DNA from: Siderastrea radians
Taxonomy: Eukaryota; Cnidaria; Anthozoa; Scleractinia; Rhizangiidae
Direction: 5' to 3'
Length of the DNA stretch: 64,000 nucleotides
Assembly (NCBI GenBank): GCA_964017195.1
Contig: OZ024895.1
Coordinates: forward strand, 6,692,001-6,756,000
Position 1 is the first letter of the stretch. Each line of letters begins with the position of its first letter. Both the position numbers and the translations under genes were made by a program. The notes below the pieces were generated by a model that was not told the origin of the DNA, did not search any database, and saw only the letters and a list, made by a program, of their open reading frames with translations. Shown one piece after another: positions 1 through 11,650 of this stretch.

Positions 1-198
1 AGAGAAACAGAGAAATCCTATGGCCAGATAGAGGACTGGGGAGAGAAGAAAGCGCATTAGACAATATCCACTGACTGACTATCTTTTTTCACTTGATGTA
101 GCGACACAATAGTGATGCCTCCTTTTGTTACTGCGCATACTTACTGCCCATCTTAGGATATTCGGGTTTCTTAACGAATTTGCCCACTAATGCAACAA

Positions 199-479
199 TA
201 TTTTTGTGCCGTTTATGACTATGTGGAAAAAGCAGATCTTAGCAAGGGCTATCAGAATCCAAAAAGAAAATTGGGGGTAATCACGCATTTTTCAGAGATA
301 GTTGAGCTTAAATTTGGAAAGAAATTGCCATACATTCTTTGTGTTTTAACGCAATTTAAGAATTATGGTTGCTTAATTATCTCTGAAAAATGCGTGGTTA
401 CCCCCATTTTTCTATTTGGATTCCAATAACCCTTGCTAAGATCTACTTTTTCCCCATAGTCATAACGTTTGCAAAAATA
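199..479. repeat. palindromic (MITE-like) inverted repeat
   Basis: The left half (from about 199) is mirrored by the right half (ending about 479) around a centre near 339. Matching pieces include GCAGATCTTAGCAAGGG on the left and its complement near 433-450. The arms have diverged by a few small changes. No coding capacity is visible, which suggests a non-autonomous DNA element. Confidence 0.7.
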
Positions 480-632
480 CATCTCTATTACGAGGCACCG
501 TCCTTAATGGCATTTTATACAACGTAGGATATATTTTTGAGCTTGGCATGAATCGGAATAGCGTCAGTGATTTGGTGGACACTGTAATGTAATCTGTTAA
601 TCAATGCCTAGAACGGTGCCTTTAATAGTTGG

Positions 633-1300
633 GCAGAAACACGCCGGGCCAGCAGAGGGCACGAAGCTGCACGCTCGGAAAAACTTTTGCGTCTTTTATC
701 CGATAGAGCTCAAACTTTGCACAATGATAGAACTTTTTATTCCAAACAATCGTATCGTTTTTGTTTTTTCATTTTAACGGTTTTTGGCGGGAAAATGACG
801 TCACAGTGCTAAAGGCAAATTTTCAATTGTCTCTTATGGCACAAAAAGTATATGATTCTGAAAGAACTCATTGAGATAAAGTGAAATGCGAAGAAATTAT
901 TGAAAAAGCTCGATCCGTCTTGAAGATATAAAGATCTGAATTTTATAAATGTTCTAAAAATAGTAACAAAATGGCGGAAAATTCAAACTTCCGAACTTTA
1001 TATCTTCAAGACGGATCGAGCTTTTTCAATAATTTCTTCGCATTTCACTTTATCTCAATGAGTTCTTTCAGAATCATATACTTTTTGTGCCATAAGAGAC
1101 AATTGAAAATTTGCCTTTAGCACTGTGACGTCATTTTCCCGCCAAAAACCGTTAAAATGAAAAAACAAAAACGATACGATTGTTTGGAATAAAAAGTTCT
1201 ATCATTGTGTAAAGTTTGAGCTCTATCGGATAAAAGACGCAAAAGTTTTTCCGAGCGTGCAGCTTCGTGCCCTCTGCTGGCCCGGCGTGAAAAAATTCTG
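633..1300. repeat. large foldback element with near-perfect arms
   Basis: Arms of about 300 bp (641-935 and 998-1290) are almost exact reverse complements around a short spacer near 940-995. The outer ends read ACGCCGGGCCAGCAG on the left and its complement on the right. Each arm carries a TGACGTCA (CRE-like) octamer. There is no coding capacity. The near-identity of the arms suggests recent insertion or arm-to-arm correction. Confidence 0.85.
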
Positions 1301-1950
1301 TGTCTAGAATGGCTAGCTACTTGTACAGGTTATAATAATTACGGTTCAACAATCAAGAATCTCGTTACATTATTTGACTGAATTCCGAGCTGAATCCTAC
1401 GGTACATTGAGATACACTGCGCCGGAATTAACAACATGTTAAATATTTTGACGATCGCACTGTGTAGGGAATTCTCTCTTACATGTACAGTTGCATCCTT
1501 TCCAGAGTGAAAATTAAAACGAATCTGGGTATATATATATATATTTTATTGACATATTTGCACTGTATCCTAAAACAAAATTCCCATTTACATAGTAAAA
1601 TATAGATTAAAATTTCGTGAACATTTTCAGTTAATCAGATTGCCCGTACAAGCAATATTAAATTGCTGCCGTGCAGTTCAACCATAGCGAGTTTACGAAA
1701 CCCCGACACTACATGGAAAACTTGAACACATGGCGGTGAAGTTTTCTCTACCTATCTGTCTTTGAACTCTAACCGTCGCTACGAATTCAGTTCGTGGATA
1801 GTTTGACCACATTCAACCAATTGCAAAAGAAGAATAAATTGCGGAAAAGCTTAAGGTAACATGAATTTGTTTTATTAAAGACGTTTTACATGGCGTTACC
1901 GTCGCAGTTTCGTAAACTCGTAGTGGTTTGCAGTCACGTGATAAGTGTAC

Positions 1951-2118
1951 AATAGCCCTTTTCACAGTTACCTTTTGTCATTTGCATGACAATGTATTTG
2001 AACGTGGATGTGAGGCAATTTCGGGCAATTTTGCACTTTTAGCCCGAAATTGCCTCACATCCACGTTCAATTACATTGTCATGCAAATGACAAATGGTAA
2101 CTGTGAAAAGGGCTATTA
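1951..2118. repeat. short palindromic MITE-like element
   Basis: AATAGCCCTTTTCACAG at the left end is mirrored by CTGTGAAAAGGGCTATT at the right end. The two halves stay complementary to a centre near 2035 (for example GATGTGAGGCAATTTCGGG on the left). It sits just downstream of gene A's second exon, within the following intron. Confidence 0.8.
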
Positions 2119-2174
2119 GGCGAATCTAGTAGATGAAGGAGCGTATAGACCCAGTTGTCTTTAAAGCTACTTAC

Positions 2175-5043
2175 GAAGATTGTCGTCATTATCAAACAAG
2201 TCATCCACTACATCGCCACTTGCTAATCCTAAAAAGAAGGAGAATAAGTGACATTATTATTTTGACAGCTCCCGATTTGAGTAATCACTTGGTCTAACGG
2301 GCTCAGTACTGCAGTGTACAAGACCCCCAGGGAGGTAATCCCTTATTTAAGCTATATAGGTAAGTGCAGCGCCAAAGGGTACGGTTTTTGAGCCTTTTTG
2401 GTCTGAAATAGGGTAAGGTTTGTGCACTCTGATGTGGAATCTGGTATGCGTATTACAAAATGCTATCTTTTTATTAAATTTCTTCTCCTTAGAACTGAGG
2501 TTTGATTAACGTTGGGAATTTGAAGCCCTTATCAAATGTTTACGCAAACGAAATAGGGTTAGCATCTGCCCTGAAATAGGGTATCAAATTTTGGGTCAGG
2601 TCTGGAATAGGGTAGTGAAAATCACATGTTTTGGTCTGAAACAGGGTAAGGGTTTCCAGAAGCGCGCCGCACACCCCCAACCAAATCGTCGGGAAGTACC
2701 CCCGGGACAAGGCTGTACATCGTAGGCAAATTATTAGCGAATAACCCTGCTTCCTGCCTTAAAAGGAAGACAAGGAAGGACGCCATGTCAAGTGTCGTGA
2801 TGTTGAAGAGTTTTTGCTCTAAAAACATGAAAAAATAAACAAAAATGGTTATCGAAGTTGGTATTTAATAAAACAATTATTTCCTTTGCGCTTGTTAATT
2901 GTGAGGTAATTATAGCCCGCTCGGCGAAAAGCGCCTCGTTGATTGTTTATCTCCCGATATCCTACTCGCGCTCACAGAATAATTGTAAAACATATTAGTT
3001 GTAGAGAAATTGACCAAGTAAATGGTGGAAATGAATATTTCTTCTTTTGATGATATAAACTTTTATCATAATCCAGGAGTTGTCCACTTTTTATAAACGT
3101 TCAAATTTCAGACAAAAATAAACAACTGAGATTTTATCGTATGAATAGATGAGGCATCAAAACATTAAAATGTTCAAACTCCGTTACGTGCTCCTATCAA
3201 ACTTCATAACAGAGCGTTTTGCAAGAAGAATTCTTAAAAATTGAACATTGCATCAATTAAATATAGAAACAACTTCCAATACAAATCCACATCCATCCCT
3301 TTATCGCTATGATATTTGTTGTCTGGAAGAACTTATCGTCGCTGCTTCAAAACGGCCAAATTTTGCTCTTAAAATGTATAAGCAATATTGTAATTGTGTT
3401 ACAATGTAGTAACAGTTTTACTGTAGTCAGAAAGAGACATTGCCAGATTAAGTTACTGTTAAAAAACCGTTCTTTAATTAGTTTTATAATTCAGGTGCGT
3501 TTTAAAAAGCAGGTGCATTCAAGATGCGTTTGAGATGCGTTCGAGGTGCTTTCGAGGTGTATTCCGCGAGACGCGACTGAAACGCCAATGAAAGAAAGTG
3601 TTTTTGACTGATAACTCTATTATGTACACATTTTTGGTAAAATGTGTAAGAATGTAGACAAGGGATTTGAAAAAAAAAAAGAAAATAAGAAAACACAGGT
3701 AGAAGAAAAAATACTTTGCCGAAACTCGTTTTCGCCTTAGCCTAAATTCTATGTCATAAAACTGATAGAGAAAATACAACCATGGAAAACATTTGTCATA
3801 AAACACGACGGGCATTAAGATCCAAAACACTCGAAAAAATGTTGAACAGCAATTCTGTCAAACATGCTAATCAAGCTAACCTATTTGGCAAAAAAAGCAG
3901 GCACGACAAGAGTGCATGGATGTAATAACTGTTAATCATGAACAACATGAGAAGTGGTTAAACGAGACAGACCAACAAGAAAACTGCTGCAACGTATTGA
4001 AAACGCAGTCAAGAGATCCGCGAGGCTGCAAAAAGGTCAGCGGAGAAAGTGACCCCCCTTGACTTTCCTTCGCTGATTTGTTCCCGGCCAAATTTTAGCG
4101 AATCCTTTCGCCCTGACGAAGGACTAAAGCTGGAAACGTTAGCTGTTGAAATTTTTTACGGTGGTCAATTTACCTTATCAACTCATTTGATGAGTCCAGA
4201 TTTTCATGTTTCACTTCCCCCCGACCACCCTTTACTCTTCCATGAAAGATTACAGGGATTGACTATCTTTCTGTGACATTGCGTGCAATATAGCACTGCG
4301 CCTCGCAACCTTGAATATCAAACCACCTTATCAATATCAATTCACTCTTTTTCAATGAATATCAAGCATACTTCTTTCTGAGATGTAATCTCAATTACAT
4401 CGGGATTAAAAATTGCAGAGTTTAATTATGACAAAAGCTCAGCAATTAAATTAAAACTATCGACTGAGTGAACATTCCAGACGTTATCATCATAGTAACA
4501 ATGCTATGTTTATCTGTGTTTATAAGCTATAAATCTAGGTCTGCAGGATATCTCTGACGTCAAAAAATACCTTGATTGTTAATGCAACAATGACCCTCAG
4601 AAAGTTATGTTGATCGTTCGTTTTTTTTAAGTTCTCTGAATTTTTTATTACTCACGATCGTTTCAGGTCTTCTCAACTCATCGTATCTTATTATATACCA
4701 CGTTTTTAAGCCACGTATAAAGAATCGTGTTCTATAACATGCTGGTCGGATCTTTTATTTAAGTCATTTTAATAATCGAGCATTTACACAAATAGTCGTT
4801 AAACAACAATAAACTAAACAAATGAGGTGATATTAAAAAGCAGTATGAATACTAAAAGTTGAGTTTGCTTGACTTGAGAAAACATTTCCTGTATGGTTTC
4901 TGTACAGTTTGTTTTCTTTGTCAAATCTATCCTTGCTTTATTCAACTTCTTTTTAAAGTACTTTTAAGGGGGGAAATTTGCTTACCTGTCAACGTGAAGA
5001 CGACCAAATACCTCAAAAGAAAATGGTTCTTGAAGGATGCCAT
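2175..5043 (-). CDS. gene A (5' part): short-ectodomain type I membrane protein, partial
   Basis: Two exons are assembled. Exon 1 (5043..4986, 58 nt) starts with ATG and codes a signal peptide, MASFKNHFLLRYLVVFTLT, ending in phase 1 at a GTAAGC donor. Exon 2 (2228..2175, 54 nt) follows a TTTTTAG acceptor and codes GLASGDVVDDLFDNDDNL, ending in phase 1 at GTAAGT. Lengths and phases match the first two exons of genes B, C, E and F. The ectodomain exon is strongly acidic. The expected membrane and cytoplasmic exons were not found and probably lie left of the window. The function is unknown; it is assigned to the family by exon plan, not by close sequence identity. Chance pairing of two such exons cannot be fully excluded. 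Confidence 0.55.
2300..2830. repeat. dispersed repeat, copy 1 (GGTCTGAAATAGGGT family)
   Basis: This intronic stretch contains repeated GGTCTGAAATAGGGTA-type motifs and a TCGTCGGGAAGTACCC-type segment. Related sequence recurs at about 10880-11650 and 51390-51800, so it is a dispersed element. Minus-strand open frames here are attributed to the repeat. Confidence 0.55.
4040..4280 (+). mobile_element. probable retroelement-derived fragment
   Basis: The segment around CCTGACGAAGGACTAAAGC and GGAAACGTTAGC gives a short open frame with a PDEGLKLETLAVE-type motif. I recall this kind of motif from cnidarian repeats associated with retroelement 3' ends, but the family cannot be fixed from sequence alone. 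It lies in gene A's first intron. Confidence 0.35.
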
Positions 5044-5527
5044 TGGTTGAAAATATCAATATGCAATGATATAAGAGGAGAATCCTTTGCTAAACTCCGA
5101 AAGAACAAAAGTCGGTCAGATAAGGCCAAGACGGAAAGCGCCAAGTATCCACAAGTATTTCAGTTAACTGAACTTGAAATGCTGTTGTTTTGAGTTCGTT
5201 CACATGCTTGCTTTCCGCTACGAGAATTATTTATATGACAGCGTAAGGCTTAAGATATTCCTTTTCGTCGTCTTCGTTCTTACTTGTGTTGTCTTCTTAA
5301 CTAACTTAAATGTTTCGTTAAAATGGACTCCGCATATCCTGCTTTTCAAGCCAACTTTCTTGCCAAAACGAATTCGACTTGAGCGAGTTGAAATGGTCAA
5401 AATTCCCGTTGAACTTGCCAGCTAATACTGGCAACAACACACGTTAGCACTGGTCAAGCGTGTCGCTATGTAATTTATTCCACTTTCGCACTTCTTTGTG
5501 CTGTGACACCAATATACAATTAAACTG

Positions 5528-5906
5528 AGGGGCCGATTACATGGCGAATTTCAGCCCGGGCTTAAATTTCGGTCTGCCCACCGGGCTGAAAAATTTTCTT
5601 GCGATTACATGGTGAATTTTAGCCCGGGCACAATGCTGAAAACTGGGCGGGAAACGTTTGTAGGCAAGCGTTTTACCTTCACAACTCAAGCGGTGCGCTT
5701 GCCTAAGTTCATATTTCAGCCCGGCCTGAAATTTGAATGCGATTACATAAGGTTTTTCAGTCCGTTTGACCGGGCTGAAACTCTCTTCATGTAATCGCAA
5801 ACGTCTTTTTAAAAAGACTTGTTCAGCAAGCCGACCTGAAATCTCAGCCCGGCTAACCGGGCTGAATTTTCAGTCCGGGCTGAAATTTGCCATGTAATCG
5901 GCCCCT
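5528..5906. repeat. palindromic element rich in CAGCCCGG motifs
   Basis: GGGGCCGATTACATGGC at the left is mirrored by GCCATGTAATCGGCCCC at the right. Sub-motifs of the type TTTCAGCCCGG recur inside in both orientations, so the interior is an array of nested inverted repeats. Non-coding, MITE-like. It lies just upstream of gene A's start. Confidence 0.8.
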
Positions 5907-6401
5907 TGTGGCAATGCGAAAACAACAGCCACTTGCAGCAATTACTCATTCCTTCTAGCGCTGCCATTTTATCAGGAAAATGACGAAAGATTAAACTTAA
6001 GCTTCAACCACTGAGTCCTTATTTTCGCAATCCTTTTTCTAGTTTTAGGAAAACGACTGAAGAATGCACAAGATTGACTTATTAGTGAAATCTTAAGCAA
6101 GCAAGGCATGCGGAAGCGACGACAGTTCTTTTTCCTTTGTGGAAAAGAAAAAATCGGAACACGCACACACAAAATCACACAGAAAATCAACGGGAAAAAA
6201 GGCTAGAGAAGGAAAAAAGAAAATTTTTTGCCCTTCCACCCTCGTTTTTTTTCTGTAATTGTCCAATTTCGTAGACTGCAAAACAGTCCCTTTCTCCTTC
6301 TTAAAACTTATGAGGCGACGTTTGAAGTGAGACTCGCGAGGTCCCTAGCGTCGAAAACTTGAAATATCTTCTCCAGGCTCTGTCTCGTACGTTTACACTC
6401 G

Positions 6402-8289
6402 CTGAGACCACAGGTAGCCCAAGCTCCAAAGGGAGCCGTCAACATGACATTGCGTAACAGCGTTATATTTATAAGAGTTTGTATGGGAATATGACGATCG
6501 TACAAAATAGTTCGGAATAGGGGAAAGAGATCTAATAAAATCGACTTACCTGCCCTCTTCTGTGTATAACTTGTGTTTCTACGGCATTCGGAGGCGTTTC
6601 AAAGCGATTCCAGTGGGTTTTACGTTCTCTGTTTTCCTCTCCATATATTTAACAATTATTCTACGAGGGCGCGCTGGATATCGAATGATAGATAACCAAC
6701 GAGGCGCGTAGCGCCGAGTTGGTTATAATCATTTGATATCCAGCAAGCCCGAGTAGAATAATTGTTTTATTAAAAACTTAACCACTATTAAGAAAAAAGT
6801 CAAGAAAGAAAGGGAAAAATGAGAAAAGGAATTTAAACGGAACAAGAATCGCTCACATGACTGAACGAAAAAGGCGCCAAAACCTTGCGAAGTGTTGCAG
6901 CGTTTCATTGCAAAGCTGAATGAATCAATGAAAACTGCTCGAAAGTGAACAAAGTAAATAGCACAAGTTTTGGAAAGAAATCTTCTAATTATTGGCTTTG
7001 AAATATGGTACATGTTTGATTTTTCCTGAAACATTGTTGTTATCATCGTTCAAAGCGGATTGAAGCTGTACAATTTCACCATATTAGCTGCTGGAGTTGA
7101 AACTGAACAAGTTTGTAATCTGTTCACACAACGGAGCCATCATGTGCGTGTTTCATCAAACTGAAGACAGAACAAATTTGAACTTGAAGAGGTAATTTCC
7201 ATGGAGCTCAGAAGCAAGATTACTGTAGTGAGGAACATTAGAAGTCACCATCATAGTTTGTTAAATGCAAAGTGCAAAATGCAGTTGTTCTCGGTTTAGA
7301 GGTTGCGGACGGAATGGTAAGCTTAAAAACAACATTCAAACAACTGGAAAAGCGATTCAACTCCGCTTACATGGCATCCGATTTCTATCTGAGCATTTGG
7401 AACTGTTGGAACACAGAGCTACAACGAGTGCAGGTAAACCAGTGTCAATTTTGCGTGTTAAAGGCGAAAAAAATCTCGCCCTTCCTTCCTTCTTGGTCGT
7501 TTGCCGCTGTATTTTTTTGGTACTTGTTTAGACTGCTTCATGATTTTCGCACCGACTCGCCATGAATGTGTGATAGTTTTTATTAAATGCTCCTGCCCCA
7601 TTTCACTGTGTTTTATTTTATGTCTTGTCTTGATATTTTGAAGTGGAAAGCTTTCCTGATAAAACCTACCGTGTTTAATTTCAATGATCGACGCGACGAT
7701 CGATGAAAGAAATTAATTGTAAACACGACGCTTAATGCTTAAATTTCTATTTCTGCACAGTTTCTTCAAACAATTTTGACTTGTGTTAGACGAAGCTGTT
7801 GGTGATGCTTTTTGGTGACGATGTTGGCATTTCTGCTTAATTTAAATTCGCTGTCAAGTAATTTTTCTCGTCCATTTTTATCGCCGGGTTGCTCGCGAGG
7901 AAAAAACTTTCAGCTCACTTTGTTGTTGAGTGTTCATTGACCATATTTGTCGCAGCAGGTATATGAGCTGATAGCCTAGCCCCGTTCAGCCAATCAAAAT
8001 GCTAGAAATCCAATATACCTAGTTCAGCTTTTAATAAATAATTATATATGGAGAGGAAAACAGAGAACGTAAAACCCACTGGAATCGCTTTGAAACGCCT
8101 CCGAATGCCGTAGAAACACAAGTTATACACAGAAGAGGGCAGGTAAGTCGATTTTATTAGATCTCATTCCCCTATTTCGAACTATCTTGTACGATCGTCA
8201 TATTCCCATACAAACTCTTATAAATATAACGCTGTTACGCAATGTCATGTTGACGGCTCCCTTTGGAGCTTGGGCTACCTGTGCTGAGA
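6402..8289. mobile_element. foldback element with about 245-bp terminal arms and 1.4-kb interior
   Basis: The arm at 6402-6650 is the near-exact reverse complement of 8045-8289 (for example TTACGTTCTCTGTTTTCC on the left matches GGAAAACAGAGAACGTAA on the right). The interior has no recognisable transposase. It carries its own small palindrome at 6656-6766 with GCGCG-rich ends. This is probably a non-autonomous foldback or composite DNA element. Confidence 0.75.
6656..6766. repeat. small palindrome inside the foldback element
   Basis: ATTATTCTACGAGGGC near 6656 pairs with the complement near 6750-6766 around a GC-rich core containing GGCGCGTAGCGCC. A related half occurs near 2915-2990, which suggests a dispersed short element. 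Confidence 0.55.
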
Positions 8290-8867
8290 CTTTTTGTTTG
8301 TTCTGAGAGCGCGCGAGTTCACACGCTGGAACAACTCGAGCAAAAATGCGGACTGCTTTGCAGTTTACCAGTCTCCTTACCCTACCAGTTTTTGTGCTCG
8401 TTTCTTTCTCGGAGTATTTGATTTTGTGCACATTCACTAGGAAAAAAGAAAGAACTGAACAGGAAAGAGAGAAAGAAAGAAATAAACAAAGAAAGAAAGA
8501 AAACAGTAAAGAAACTCGTAACTAAGCAACATGTTCGTAGGCAACTGTATAATTAATGGCTTTTTCATTTCATAACATCAGTAGTGGCAGGAGATTGTCT
8601 TGTTTCTTTGGCATTGTCTTGTTTTCGCACCGGGAACTTGGTGAATTTAAACTTGTTGTGTTCTTCTTTTCGTGGATTCTGCGATAAATGATAGCATACA
8701 TCATAAACTGACTCGGCAGTGAGGGTACCCATAAATAAATTGTTTTCGGAGGGGATTGGGGGGTGGGGAGGGCGTGGATTGCGGACTTACAAAGTAGACA
8801 AGACAAATTCAGTGAGACTGGAGGCAATAATCACAGGTACAATCGTTCAAAGTGAAATAGAAAATGA

Positions 8868-9039
8868 TTAAAAATAAATGGAAGAATATTTTGAAAAAGG
8901 CGACTGAATCAGTACCGGGATTGTTGCAGGAACAGGTGTTTCTTCGTGTCGCCTCACTTTCGTATCGTCCGCGTGACTCGGTCCAGGGGCCGGCTGAGCG
9001 GTTATGTTGACCTCATATACGGCTCGGCTGTGACCCATT
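8868..9039 (-). CDS. orphan terminal exon, possible alternative tail of gene B
   Basis: After a TTATTCTTAG acceptor the minus strand is open for 56 codons to a TAA (8870..8868), in the frame that needs two bases from the preceding exon (phase 2). The sequence begins MGHSRAVYEVNITAQ and is hydrophilic, with one tyrosine in VYEVN. Gene B's membrane exon ends in AG, which would join as AGA (Arg) and keep the frame, giving a 129-residue product. No membrane or signal exon of its own was found between here and gene B's near tail exon at 14.2 kb. It could be an alternative tail for gene B or B', or the last exon of an unrecognised gene. Confidence 0.45.
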
Positions 9040-9928
9040 CTAAGAATAAATGGTAAGGTTTTTTAATTTGGAGAGCATTTCGCTTGTTTGTTCGGGACCC
9101 TGCAGCTGTCTACGAAAATTGAGCAATTTTTGGTGCGAAAGCCTGATCTTAAGTAGCCTGACAGTTTACAGAACAAGCCCGAAAAACTATTCAGGCTTCA
9201 ATGGGCCTTGCAGTAGTGATACAATGCTCTGACCATGTGAGCTATCACGGCGACTGGGAGTTAATATATAAAAAGCAAACTCGTATCATAGCGGCTTGGC
9301 TGGTGAATAAAGCAAATCATGAATTTCATGAGTTTCGCTAGGAGCACTTACTTTTTCATCATCTTGCCGTGGTTTCTTTGCAGTCAGTGACACAAGTTCT
9401 GGTATTGTTGACTCGTATACAAATATTGACAGCGTAAAGCGGTCTGTTCAAGAGTGATACAATCCTTTAACAGCCGCCTTTCCTGGGTTGGATAGCAAGT
9501 CCAGCAGACAGTCACCTTTGACATGAAACATAGAAATCGTAAAGAGGAGCCTTGGCTTTTACAGTCTTAGATCCTTTTACCTTTCTTTTAATGTTTGATC
9601 ACTTTTCGGCCAATTGTTTTTGAAGTTATGGGAAAACCAAGAAATGCAAGGTGGGGTAACCAAGGTTACCATCGCATAGAGTCAGAAACGTAGTCCCCAG
9701 GTTATGTGACGTCACTATTTTCTCTCAGTTTGATTGTTATAGGTTTAATATTCTCGGAGTTAAAGAGGAAGTGGGGTTGGGGGGGGGGGGTGGGGAGGGT
9801 AGGTGACTCCGCCTGATTTGAATACGGTTTAGAGGGCGAAACAGGTAAATGTTGTCTTTCTTACCTTCGCTTCAGCAATTATTTCCTTTTTTCCATTCCA
9901 AGATTCAAGCAATACTTAAGGTATCTTA

Positions 9929-9969
9929 TCACGATTCATGATACTGATAAACAGTATCATGGATCGTGA
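9929..9969. repeat. perfect hairpin
   Basis: CACGATTCATGATACTG and its near-perfect complement CAGTATCATGGATCGTG flank a 5-base loop. It may be a structural element or the core of a degraded palindromic transposon. Confidence 0.6.
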
Positions 9970-10879
9970 ATTGAGAGAGAACTAATGTTTGAAGTGTTCG
10001 CTTTGCTTTACAATAGTGGAAATGGCAAGGTTGTTTTGATAGGTACAAAACTCGTGAGCCCGATTGTTCGGAAGGCGATTGATTAATGCAAATTTCAAGG
10101 CATTTCTCGTAGATACGCCAGCTTTTTGTCTTATAATTTCTTAGTTCCGTCCCTGTCTCCTTCACAGAGACTCATCCAGTGGGGGAACGGAGACCGGACA
10201 ACGTGGGAAACGGAGGAGAAAACGGGAATGAAAAACGGGGGCGCGGAGGAGACGACTCGCTCGTGTCCTCTCCTCCACTGTTCCTGCTGTTCGTTCTATT
10301 CCATCTGACTGTGTAATAAAAGCCTTCGCAGGGAAAAGAGATCCCGTCGGGAACTCACATTCTCTCTTTGTCTTATACTAGTGACGAACTAAACCAAACA
10401 TATTTCATAATTTCTTATATTTTCTTTCATTTGTGTCAGTCGACATTGATTCGACTTGTCAATTTCGCCGGGATTTCAACCCCTGGCCAGGGATCCATTT
10501 CTTACAATGCTTCCGAGATAGCAGGTTTCTGTAGCTGTTTTCTAAAGAATATCATGGATTGAAAGCAGGGAAATGGTAAGAACTGTAAGCAAAGTGTAGT
10601 GCAGCAAAGATGGAAACGAAGAATTCCTGTGTAGTTGACTATAATTCAGTGAATTTTAACTTGCGCAAGTTTTACGCATTCCGATATTAGTTAACACTCC
10701 CCTATTGTTTGTTAAAGTAGTTAACTTTAAGCTAGAGAATTAAAGTTTGTAAACTTACCTAAGCAACAGAAGGAGAACTTTTGGCCTTCTTTTATCGGTA
10801 AACAATGCGATGCATTAGTAGAGAATTAGGAATCCTGTGCATGTCAAGTCGTACTATTACTACTCATGGTTATTTTTGT

Positions 10880-11650
10880 TTGCTTTGGTTTTGACATGTT
10901 TGAGTAAAGCTAGGGTGCATACCGTTTACACAGAGAAACCGAAAATTTTGGTTGGAAAACCAAATGGTTCGGGTCATTCCATTTGGAAAGGTTCAGAAAT
11001 TATGGGCTGCTGGTTGAGGTGATGCATGCTTTCTATTCCTTCAAGTCTCCAGCTGATATGGCTACACTTTGAAACTTCTCTTTCTTTCGTGAGGTCAAGT
11101 TAAATCATTTGTTGTTTATGGATGGATTTTCCAACCGGATGGCTTGAAAATGGGTATGGATTTTAAGAGGAAGTCTGGAAACAGTTATTGGGAAATTACA
11201 CATTTGGGTCTGAAATAGGGTCAGGGTTTGGAAGACCCCTCTCATGTATGTCACACCCCACCGAAAATGTCAAGAAGTACCCTCAGGGATTAATGCCGCC
11301 CATTTTATCCCTGTATCAGGGCTACACTGACGTAGCTAAATGTAGGGAGACTTTTCTCTACTCAAACATGGCAGAACCAAAGTAAACAAAACCACCGCTG
11401 AACTGAGCTATGCTGCCAGCGGACTCACAGCTCTTAAATGAGTAAAGCTCAAGTATGGCGCAAATGTCAGGTTAACTGCAACCTACAAAAACAATTGAAT
11501 GAAACTAGGGGTGCTTACCATTTACACTGACTTTCATAACAAGATGGGTAAAATTCCTAACCATTTTCTGACCAAAACGGTTCAAAAACCATAACCCATG
11601 GGGCGGCACATACCTATATAGCTTCATACAGTGGATCCCCTCCCCCCCCA
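10880..11650. repeat. dispersed repeat, copy 2 (GGTCTGAAATAGGGT family)
   Basis: It contains GGTCTGAAATAGGGTCAGG near 11207 and a GTCAAGAAGTACCCTCAGG segment near 11270, matching the copy near 2.3-2.8 kb. A related copy is near 51.4-51.8 kb. The short open frames in it are not convincing. Confidence 0.55.

Larger units (their letters stand above)
1..2174. other. AT-rich non-coding stretch with palindromic elements
   Basis: No convincing exon is visible. Gene A's membrane and tail exons should lie on this side of its second exon, but no hydrophobic exon with fitting splice sites was found here, so they probably lie left of the window. The stretch holds three inverted-repeat elements (listed separately) and a short AT microsatellite near 1530. 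Confidence 0.5.

Noticed and set aside
3502..3830. Minus-strand frames of 64 and 103 codons
   Set aside because: Phe/Tyr-rich frames across A-rich DNA in gene A's intron; no acceptor or donor pattern matching the family.
9349..9452. Minus-strand exon candidate with VSLTAKKPRQDDEK before a GTAAGT donor
   Set aside because: The donor phase (0) does not fit the 8.9-kb exon (needs phase 2), and the acceptor side is weak. No consistent gene could be built.
9863..9920. Minus-strand piece LLESWNGKKEIIAEAK ending at GTAAGA
   Set aside because: The acceptor is poor and there is a stop just upstream in frame. No neighbouring exon fits.
10507..10545. 36-nt minus-strand exon-like piece between TTCTTTAG and GTAAGA
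   Set aside because: Good splice-site look, but no partner exons in a matching phase. All three frames are open simply because it is short.
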